From: GH45 sp046704385 | GTDB lineage: Bacteria; Bacteroidota; Bacteroidia; Bacteroidales; SZUA-534 | Length of the DNA stretch: 60,355 nucleotides | Reading direction: 5' to 3' | Assembly (NCBI GenBank): GCA_046704385.1 | Contig: JBJKSB010000052.1 | Location: 1 to 60,355 of the forward strand | Shown: piece by piece, positions 1 through 12,000 of the stretch | How the letters are laid out: the number at the start of each line of letters is the position of its first letter | Numbering within the stretch: the first letter of the stretch is position 1 | Translations under genes and position numbers: made by a program | The notes under the pieces: generated by a model | What the model saw: the letters and a program-made list of their open reading frames with translations, nothing else | Told to the model about the DNA's origin: nothing | The model's database searches: none

Positions 1-3000
1 TTGAGCATAGCCCGGTTGAATCGGTTACTGTGAGAGTTACGGTGTAATTACCAATATTTGCATACACATGGACAGGGTCGGCCAGGGTGGAACCATTTCC
101 ATCTCCAAAGTCCCAGGTAAAGGTGGCGATATTTGATGATGAGGCATTGGTAAAGGTAACTGTATCAAAGTATACAAGGTTTGTAAACATAGCGCTACAT
201 GTCACTGGTGCAACTGGGATGGAATTGCAGTAGGTATGCGAAAGCCCGTCGTTGTCTGTAACCGTTAAACAAGCATTGTAAGTATTTCCGGGTTGGTAGG
301 TATGAACCGGATTAGCCACCATGGCAGAATCGCCATCTCCAAAGTAATATTTATACGAAACTATGTCACCTTTTGAAAGGTCTTTAAAGGCTACATCATA
401 GTTGGTTTTGTTCAAACTAAATTTGGGTACCGGACCCATATTATATCTTGATGCTCCGGTTCGGGTTCCAAACCAAACTTTTCCGTCATCGGCACCAACA
501 ATAGAATATACCTGGCTTGCAATCAATCCATCCGCTGGTGTCAGAATCTGCCACGTGGTTCCGTCGAATTTGGCTACACCGATGGAACCACCGAACCAGA
601 CATTCCCAAATACATCTTCTTCAATAGCCATGATGTATCCAATAGAAACTACGTTTGAACTATAATCAGTAAAAGTTGATCCATCATAGCTGTATAATTT
701 GTACGAGCCATATAACCATGTAATATTTCGTGAGTCGCGGAAAATATCGCCAATATATGTGACTGTATCATTTACAAGGAACTCAGTAATGTTAGTCCCG
801 TCGTATTGCATTACACTTCCAGAATTTGCAAATAAAAGGTTCCCATTCGGTGCATAGTCTATATCTTCGATAATAGTTCCAAATTCGGTAGGATAGTGAG
901 TCCAGGTAGTACCATCGAATTTAGCCACACCATTGTTGGTCCATGATCCGAACCACATATTTTCGTCATTATCTTCAAAACTACATTCCTCGAAGGCCAG
1001 GGAATCAAATGGAAAATAGGAAGTAAAAATTCCGCTTTTATAGCTATTTATACCTTTAGTGGATGAGGGCAACCAAACTGTGCTATCACTTGCTGCCTGC
1101 AGCCTCCAAACATAATTGTTAATTAAACCGTCTTCAACGTGAAATTGAGTGAAGGTGCTGCCATCAAATTTAGTAACCCCTTTTTGACCTGAAAACCAGA
1201 TATTACCCTCTTTATCCTGATCGACAGAGTAAACCATTATATCTGCTAATCCATTACACAAACCAAAGGAAGTCCAACGGGGCTTATCTGTATAGGCACC
1301 ATAAATTGTTTTGGTAAATAGCTTTGAATTATCGGAAAAATCTGAATCTGAGGCATTTATAACATAAGCCATTATTTGGTAGTCCTTTGAAAATAAAGTT
1401 GTTGACAGATCAAGTGTTCCCGTAAAGGTATAATTTAAGGTATCTCCCGGGTTAATAGTTCCGGAATAGTTTTCAGCCAACCCGGGGTTGCCATCCACCA
1501 AAATGTACATATCAAAATCAGTCATTGGGTTTGTGCCCGTATTAACCATGTTAAATTCAACCGAAGTTGTGGATTGGTTGGAACAACCTTCTCCCAGATC
1601 AACCCAGTCAAGCTTAAGGTTATCACCAAAAGTAACATCTGATCCTATTTTTAAGTCGTCGAGATAGATTTCTCCGGTAAAGTCATATGCCCGGTTAACC
1701 TGGATAGTTACATGATTTATCTGGTTGCTGTCAAGTGGGATCAAATCATAATGAACAAGATTATCTGTAAAATCGAATAAATAGTTATGATATAATCCGT
1801 CGCCAATAACATTGACTCCATAGTAATTGTCGCTAGTGATGCCAGATTTATCAACAAAAACAGGCCGTAGATTGAACGTAGTATCCGATTTAACCCTTAC
1901 CGATAAATAGGGATTATTGGTTAATGACAAGGGTTGAAAATAATGTTCAGGGGAATTCCAACCCGTTTTATTTGCAATTATGTGCAATTCCTGGTTTGAT
2001 TCATCCAGTGAATACATCATTTCGTCGAAATACCAATTGGAAAGCATATTATCGTCAAAATTTTCGGTATATCCGGTAGGGGTATCAAATACCTGAAAAT
2101 CGTCAAAGGCAAAACCTGCATAGTCATTATCACCGGTGTCTGATCCAAATATAATCCGGAACTGAGCAGAAACTTCACCAGCCAGTTCTGGAATATTATG
2201 CCAAACCATTCTCCAACTACCGGTAAAATCGGTCCAGTATTCATAATCCCCTAAAATAGCCAGTCCACCTTGTGCAGGGTCGGAGACCCAATTATACCAT
2301 TCCGGATCATTGAATGACCCAACGGTAGTCCATGTTGAGCCTCCATCTACTGTATATTGCAGAGCCGCACCATCATCCATGTCTCCAATCTCTGACCAAT
2401 AATTGAAGGCTACCATGGGCAAAGCAACAGAGCTAAAGTCGAAACACGGGCTTATTACATACGATATTTCATTATCAGGATATGCATTACCATCAGCCAT
2501 TGTAGCAAACATATAGCTACCGGATGAGGCAGAATTTATCGCACCCCCTACTAAAGGATTACCCAGCTTCCATGAGTTTGATCCGCTAAGCATATAGGTT
2601 CTCCAACCCGGGGCACCTGTTTCAAAATCATCATAGTATGGGAACGATGAAATAACAGGGTCAGTATCTATGATGATTGTTGTATCAATATAAAATAAAC
2701 TGGCATCCTGAATTCTGACATTATAAGTGCCAGCTGTTAAGCCTGTAAATTCATTGGATCCCGGGTAGGTTGAACCGCCATCGATAGAGTACTGTAGTGG
2801 CAGGTTGCTTGAGGCACTGTTCCCGGTAGCATCAATTGTAATGCTACCACCGGTACCGGAGCAAGATACATTCAAAACATCAATTTTTAGTACATCAATT
2901 TCAGGTGATGATTTTTTAAATAAACCAACAGCAGTTGGTATCCATAAATTACCGTCGGCATCTTCTGTAATGTGCATTATATTAGAAGCTGTATTATGGT

Positions 3001-6000
3001 TGTAATCACCTGTTAAACCATAATTTCCGGTATACAATGTGGTATCGGTACTATTAATTCTAACCAGACCATTCTGGAAAGTTCCAGCCCATATAGTTCC
3101 ATTTTTATCTACAGAAACCGATGAAAAATTATCGGCAGTAAATGGAAGATTATCTGAGCTATAAGTAAACAAATTGATGCTATCGAATTTAATTAAATAT
3201 CTATCTGTAATCCATGCTGTTGCAAACCACATATTACCGGAACTATCCTCAGCAATATCATAGATATTTCTGGCAGGCATAGGGCTGTTCGTATTATTGT
3301 AACATGTCCATGTAGCACCATCGAATTTATTAACACCACCATCCCAGGTACCGACCCACATGTTATTTTTTGAATCTTCAAATACTGATATAATATTATT
3401 CGATTCAAGACTTGAATTACCTGTATAGTAAACTGTCCAGATTGTATCAGGGGCTAAAACACAGGCACCACCACCATTATCTACGGCAAACCACATATTG
3501 CCCATATGATCTTGTGTAATATCATTTACCATGCTGATAATAGGGCTTGTACTATCAGTAAATGATAACCAGTCTGACCAGTCAAATTGGTAAACGGCAG
3601 GACCCATTGCTCCAAACCATATATTATTTGAATTATCAACATAAACTGACTTGATACCATAATTAATGGGTGAATTGCTACTATCGTATAATATCCAGTT
3701 ACTACCGTTAAACATTGCAGCTCCCTGTGCTGTGCCTGCCCAAACGTTTCCGGACTGATCGATGGCAACAGAAGTGACGTTATTGGTTCCGAAACTCTCA
3801 CATTGGAATAATTCCCAGCCGGAAGGTAACGTTGCCCCCTGGTTGAAGGTGACATCCAGGGTAATGGTATTGTCAGAAATATAATCATCCTGAGGATAAT
3901 TAGCATTCAGTTTCGTTTCATAAATTCCTTCATATACAGACAGATCAACGGTGCCTGAAAATGTATAATCCAATGTATCACCAGGATTTAACACGGAACC
4001 ATAATTTTCGCTTATTAAAAGATTCCCATCTATATAGTATTCCAAATCGAATCCTGGTACAGGGTACAGACCATTATTTGTAAGTTTAGCCTGAATAATC
4101 TCTGCACTTCCCAGGTGACAGCCAATTTTGGGATAATTAATATCCAACACACTGATATTATTTTTGAATTGAGGGACATAGCCATAGCGCATCATTAATT
4201 GCATAATTTCGTTCTGATTTAAAGCCCGATCATAAACCAGCATATCGTCCATTCCTCCGATAAAGTTATTCACATTTCCGTCAAGGCTTCCCATACGTAA
4301 CATTCCGCCGTTATTATCGATGTTTAGCATAGCAGGGTAGGAGCCAACTAGTGAATTATTCTGATATAAATTAACCAATGCGCCATCGTAAGTAACGGTG
4401 ACCATTTGCCAGGTATTTGGGACTATTGTGCCATAACCGGTAGTAAAATCTTGTGGAACACCGCTTTGATAAGCTGTGAATTGTAAAGCGTCATCTAAAA
4501 TTCCAAAATGGAAATTGTCGCCGTTAAACCGTTCGCCAATAATTATTTGTAACGAATCCATACCCTCGGCATAAGTTGTAGCAGGATTGATCCAGGCCAC
4601 AATTGAAAATTGGGGGGCATCATTAATAAGGTTCAGGTTCGACCCGATATCGATGGTCGAATTCGAACCTGAAAAATATACTGCTGAATCAGCAATACCC
4701 AAACGGTTGGGGGTTCCAATAACATTGTTCAGGCTGCCGTTTAAACCATTAACCAGCTCAATTCCATTAGCATCCAGAGGATAATTCGCTGCAAGGTAAT
4801 TAAACCCGAATTTCAAAACTCCGTTTTGAGAAGGATTGTTCCAGTTTTTATTCTCGCTTAAATTATTCCATGACATATAACTTTCAATATTATCTCCGCC
4901 ATCATTATCGCCTACAATAATATCGAACCCCATCTCATTATAGGGAAGGGGAACGTGATTTTGCATTAAGTGCCAGGGTATGGCAATTTCCATAATATAG
5001 CCGCCTGCACGGTCTTGTTGGGCAAATTCAATTTCTTGTGGGCTACCTGATAAACCATCAAAAATACCCGATATATCTGGAATGCTCCAGTTAAACCTTA
5101 ATTGTGCATCGTTCCAGTCATAAATTCTATTTTTTTCGTTGTAGATATCTAAATAAACTTCAACAAAATCGCTATAATATGGACTCAGATAATCAACATA
5201 GTTTAAAACGTCATCAGTTACATCGACAAGCAGGTATATATTTTCGTTGTCATAGGCAATTTTGTAGTATGCATCCAGATCGGTGTCATTACCATTTCCA
5301 ACAATAACATGATCAATATTAACCTGGGGTAGAGCATCCCAGTAGGCATCTATCGATCCATCAATTACAGGTCGGGTTATGGTGTAATTTGCTAATGCAG
5401 TATCAGCCGGTACTTTTTGGCGGATCACAAAGTCATCCACAGAAAATCCGTTCCCGTTGTTTTGTATTGAATCGCTCCCAAATAGAAAGCGAAACCCCAC
5501 AAACTGCTGGCCTGCCAGTTGGGGAGCTTCCTGTTTAGTGCTGACCCAGTCGCCTGTTTGTCCTGTCCAGTATGTGAATTCACCAATACCGGGAAGGCCT
5601 CCTGCAATTGGTGAATTTGTATAATTATACCAGTTTTCACCACCCCCTTCAGTACCTAAAGTAACCCATGTGGCTCCGGTATCAACGGAATATTGTAAGA
5701 CTACGCCATCGTTCCAGTCTTCAATATCAGTCCACATTTTGAATAATATTTCCGGGTCAGATAATGACGAGAAATCGAACCACGGGCTCTGTACATATGA
5801 AAGACAAGAGTTGGTGTAGAATCCGTTATTGCTGCTGGATATAAAATTGGGCGGGGAATATGGTGTTAAATAGGTAGAACTACCCCATGTCCAGGTATAA
5901 TGGCCGTTTAACGATCCGTCGTGCCAATAGCTTGTGGAATCAAATGGGTCGTCCCAGGGGAAGGTATTTATTAAATAAATATTCACATTTTCAGTATAAC

Positions 6001-9000
6001 TGTGTACCCAGCTTGAGTCTTTGTTGGCTACCGACAGGGTCACCGGGTAGGTTCCATAACCACCTACAAAAGTGTGAGTTGGCAATAATTGGGTTGATGT
6101 GGAACCATCGCCAAAGTCCCATGTAATTGTATCGGTAATGCTGTTATAAATAGGCTGAAATGCTATGGTGAACTGATCGCGAGGTAAACTGGAATATTTA
6201 AATTCTGTATATTTATTTTTCATACAGGCATATACTGTATCTTCATATTTGTTGAAGTAATAAACCCTGTTTGGATCTCCATCTTCAATGCCTCCCCAGT
6301 TATTATTCGTGACAAATTTAAACTGATGCTCAACATCTCTGCGCAAATCGCTCAAGGTAACTTCATAAATACTGTCGCCAATAGGATACATTTCGTGGAA
6401 CATGCTCCACTGGTCAAAACTTCCAATAACATCAACCGTTTCATACGATGGGTCAAAACGGCCTGTGCTGATATAGTACGACATATCAACCTGGAAGGTC
6501 AGATTTCCAAAGGCATCGTAATCGTACTGATGGTAAAGGTCTGAAATTTCCTGTGCACTTAAAGCCCTGCTGTAAATACGGACATCATCAATATCCCCGT
6601 TAAATTCATCAAAACCCGGAGCGTGAGCTCCAATATACAGGTTTGATGCATTATTATCGATGGTCAGATTATCGGTAAAACTTTTATGTTCAACCCCATT
6701 GTAGTAAAATTTCAGGTCGGTGCCATCATAGGTCACAGTAACTAATTGCCACATAAAAGTCGATAAAAGGTAGTCGTCGTCACGGTAACTGGTTTCCGAA
6801 CCTCCATTCCAATTACTGAAATACAGAGTGTTGTCCATTACCGCAAATTGATAATTATCACCACCATCTCGCTCTGCAATTATGGTGTACTGCTGGCCGG
6901 TTCCGGGACTTTGTAATTCATAAGGGTTTATCCATGCGGAAAGGGTAAACGGAGTTGTGCCGTTTATTAAATTCAATCCGGTACCTAAGGCAATATAACT
7001 ATCACTTCCGTTGAAATTGTATGATTCATAAGCATTTCCGAACCGGTCGTTATTAGATGCGACTCCCGATCCAACTCCATTATAACCATTACCGCTTTCA
7101 TCGTTGGTATTGCCGTGGAAAGGATAATAAGCTTTATAGTATGGATCGTCGCAATACATATTACCAAACCACTGAGCGCTGTAATAAGCCTTGTTTTGAG
7201 TGGTGCTCCAGCTTATAAAACCACTGCGTCCGATACCATCGTCGTTATCGCCAACCATAATATCCCAGCCAATTTGCCGGTTTTCGGGTGTTGATCCATA
7301 GTTTAAAGCATGCCATGGAATGGCAATCTCAAACACATAGTTGGTATCGTTATAAATTTGCTGTTCAAACGGGAACGATTCTTTATAAGGCGGTGTTACA
7401 TTCCCTGTATTTCCTGTAATTATTGGGCTGCCTAAATTAAACCTAAGCTGGAAATCGTTGTTATCATAATACAGATTCTTTTCATTATACAAGTCAATAT
7501 AAATCTCGACATTATCTCCATTCCAGGTTTGGTTAGGAATTTCAGGCGGAGTAACCTCTAAAGTGTCATCCACAACATTAACCAGGATGTAAATATATTC
7601 GTTGTCATAAAACGTTTTATAGTAAGCACTTAAATCGCTGGGATCAGGAATACCTTCAATTTGGTTATCCAGAGTAACAGCAGGTACGCTATTCCAAAGT
7701 GCATCTATAACCCCATCAATAACCGGTGCCTGGGTCTGATAGGTCATTGAAGTATATTTTGGATTAATTGCATCACCGGCAAACTGTACCTGGTTCCAGA
7801 CTTTAAAGTTTTTTATCTGGCCTCCAAACGAAGTAAGAGCATCGTATCCGCCACCAAGGTATGATTGCTGTTGTCCTATTATTAAACCACCAGGATCAAT
7901 ATTAATTGGGTTATTATTGCATAATAAAATTTCGCTTTGCTGGATACTATCAACATAAAAGCGAAGTGTGCTGCCCTCACGAATCAAAGCAATATGGTGC
8001 CACGCACTGTCGCTGGCTGCTGTGGTATAGAATGAATTCCAGGTTCCGTTAAAATAGAATACCCATTCACCATAACTTTGACGATAGATCAGACCCATGT
8101 AGCCCGGATCATCATTCCGAGCTCCGCTAAACAAGCAGTTACCCGGGTAATCGCTACCATCAAAATGAATACTGTTAAGCTTAATTTCAGCTTCAATGGT
8201 AAAATCATTCAAATTTTGCATAACCTGATAAGGCAACTGTATGTCGTCCATTGCATTGCTGCCAATCTGAACCGAACTTTCAGTATAAGCTGCTGAAACC
8301 TGGGCATCCAAACCATTTCCGCTCATGTCAATACTATCACTGGCAAAAGGATAATAAACTACCTGTCCGTTGAAACGATAAATGTCATTAACAAAAACAG
8401 TATCATTAATTGGGTTGCCATCGGTAGCCAGACCGGTCCATACTTTTATTAGATGGACTCCGGTAGTACTAAAATCGAAACTGTTTGTACTGGTATACTG
8501 TATTTGTTGTAAAGGGTCGATAGAGCCCGTAAAGGTTTCATTTACAGCCGCTGCACCATCCACACTGAAATAAATATCAAAATTTGACTCACTGTATTGG
8601 CCTATATTTTCAATAGTTAATGTAATATTTTGATTTTCGGATGGTAAATTATTGCCAGGTGCATCAATTTGCAGCGCCTTTAAATCGTGTGCTGCATCAT
8701 ATATTTTAAAATTATCAATGGCAAAGCCGTCAATACCTGGGTTAAGCTGAACATAGGATGCAAAAACAAAGCGGAATTTTACGTTTTGAGTAAATGCCAG
8801 GTTAACGGAACCATCATAGGTAGCCCTTTTAAATTGGTAACCTCCATTATTATTTGACCAGGCCTTTGAGTCACCTACTAAATTGCCCAATGGACCGCCA
8901 CAATAACATTCATAAAAGTTTTCCTCGGGCATTCCGTATGTTTGCCAGGTTGCGCCGGAATCTAAACTAACCTGCATGGTAGCTTCTATATTTCCATCAT

Positions 9001-12000
9001 AATTCGGGTTGGTCCAAATTTGAGCGCTAATAACCGGACTTTCAACGGCTGATAAATCAAAGTAGGGGCTTTCAATCGTTGCCATGTAATTACCAGGCTG
9101 TTTGGCGATATGTGTAAATAAAGCTTTATTGCCTGAGTAAGCATAATTTATAATTGACCTGTCGGGGGTACCTATCTGCCAGATGCTGGTTGTATCTCTA
9201 ACCCACCAATAATTAGTTCCTTCAAAATCCTGGAAATAGGGGAATGAAGTTATTAAGGGCTCATTTACTATTTTATAAGTAACCGTATCATTATAATGAA
9301 ATCCATCAGAAACTGAGTAAACAGCTGTTTTGATTTCATAAATACCATCAATACTAAAATCTTCATTGGGTGTAAATACATGGTTGTATGTTGTTCCCGG
9401 ATCAATAGTCGGGGAAATACTTTCCGTTACAAAAGCACTACCATTTATGGAGTAAGAAACATCGAAACTATCTGTTGATGACATTGTTCCATCGTTATAT
9501 ATGTCGACACTTATTTGTTCACTGCCCAGGTTAATATTTGATGTTGGGTTAGTGATATTGGCTACATAAAGGTCAATGGCCGGGGCATCTTCAATTTTAA
9601 AATCATCAATCATTAAACCGGTAGCATCGGCCCAGTTGTCGTACGATTTTATTACAAACCTGAATTGAGCAACTGTATCAGTATAGTCACTTAGTTTTGC
9701 CCTTACCAGCACCCAATCGTCATCAATTTCATTTTGCCAACATCTTACATTACCTGCATCATACACCCAATCATTTGTAGTCATCCAGTTGTACTGACTT
9801 GAGCTTTTTGGGTATTCCCAGTTACCTGATGATGTTTTTATAAGAAGCGTTCCAAAACATTCCGAACCTACCAGGTTTCGTTTTACATAAAAAGATATTA
9901 TCGGATTTATTCCGGTAAAATCGAAAGCAGGACTTTCCAGGTAAGATTCAGTCTGGAAAGGAACCGGTGTGTTAATTCCGGTGGCCATCAAATAGTTTCC
10001 GTTGTATGCTTCAGCCGGATCATTCACATATTGCCATACCTGGTTGTGGTTGTACGTACTGTTTCGTAATACCCAGCTACTATCGATAGCATTTGTAGTT
10101 TCAAAGTTTTCAAAATAAGGGAAGTTTGTAATAGTTTTAAGTTTTCTGACCATGTGGGTAACCGGTTCAGATGTATAGATACCTGAATCTGCTGATACAT
10201 CAAAGTTATATGTCAGTCCTACAACCGAAAAATCCAAAGGCTCGGGCGGATAGCCATCAGCGGATTCTAAAAATCCAATAGGTCCAAATGATACTGAGGA
10301 TGTAATACTTGTATTAATATTTCCTAAACCAAAGGTTCTATAACCAAGGTTAGTAACGGTAACACCTATTCCTTCGGACGAATTAAGCCATGGTGAGGAT
10401 ATTGGCCAAACATTTGTAATAGCTAAAGAAATATCGGGCCAGTCAATCACTTCAAAATCATCAAAGGCAAATCCTTCACCGGTTTCCTGGTCGCTGACAA
10501 ACACAACTCTGAAACGGTAGGTGCCATTAAGGGCTCCTAGGTAGAACATATTTCCCTGTCCATTTAAATAATGGCCAGTCCATACCTTTTGCTGCAGGGT
10601 GCTGTTATCTTGATCGGGCTGATAAAAATCACTGTACTCAGGATTTTTAGGAATCTCTACCCAATTACCAATATTTGGGTCAAACATTTCGAGGGTTGCC
10701 CCGGCACTTGCCGGACAATATCGGGCACTTTTCATAATTATTCCCATTTCATCACCGGTAAATTCGAAATACGGACTGTATACATATGACAGTTCATTGG
10801 CATTAAAGTCATCACTTATACCGGTTATCCAGGCATTTACACCTGAGGCAGCAAAATTTAAGTGTGGTTTTGAAGGCGTTCCTCTTTCCCATGAAGGGTT
10901 TTTGCCATCAACAACCCAGTAATCATCTCCTTCAAAATTGTCAATCCAGGGAAAAGTATTGATTGTTGGTATATTTGTTACGGTAGTAACCAAGGTGTCA
11001 TTATTGACAAATTGGTCACCGGTAACAGAGGCTGTAATTACAATGTTGTATTTTCCCGGTAGGCTTAGATCTTCCTGCGTAAAAAAGGCATAAACCGAGG
11101 ATTGTCCGGGATCAAGATAGGTTTGTGGAGTAACATTGGAGATCCAGGATCCACCGTTTATGCTATAGGATAAGTTGTATGTGGTATCTATCGGTAGCAT
11201 TCCCATATTTTTGAATTCGATTGATATATACGTAGCTGAATCTAAAGCTCCGTTAACCGGTGCGATTAAAGCTACCGGTTTTATATCGGTAGTATTGCAT
11301 AAATCTTTCATACAGGCATAATAGGGTGGAGGATCGTTTGTCACTTCCAGAATCCTGTTAGGCATATCGTATTCATCTATTTGTCCTAAACCGGTATGGG
11401 CCAGGAATTTAAATTCCCAGTATTGACCAACTCCCAGGTTAGGAATAGTCATTTCATAAATGCCATTACCATCAGAATCGTCCATTGGGCCAAACCCGTT
11501 ATTCCAGTCTCCATATAATCCAATAACTTCTACCCAGTCGCTTTTGGGATCGAACAGAATCTGGTTAATATAATAGGCCATATTTACCTGGAAAGTAATA
11601 TCGCGCTGCTCATTCCATGGTTCTGCACGTTTACCAAAATTTTCGCGTATGTATTCGAATTCGGTATCAGGAACCGGGGCATTGAATATTTTTACATCGC
11701 TTAAAGCACCCACATAAAAATTAGAGGCATCGTACGTGCCAACAATCAACGGCGAAATGTTACCGTCTATGGTGGCACTGGCTCCATAATAATTTATCTG
11801 CCCAAAGTTTCTGAAAAAAGTTATCCCGCCGCCATCATACCTCACCATTGCATTTTGCCAGGCATTGGTAAAGAATGCAGGTTCGCTTTCAAAGTATTGT
11901 TCAACTCCTCCTGACCAAAACCTGAATATTAACCGGTTATTCATTAAGGATAGCTTCCAGTCACTGCTTTGCGAGAGCAAAACATATTCAGTATTGGTAT

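Noticed and set aside
3526..3906. 126-codon minus-strand ORF inside the giant gene
   Set aside because: It is in a different frame from the verified 4452-codon frame, whose propeller motifs continue through the interval.
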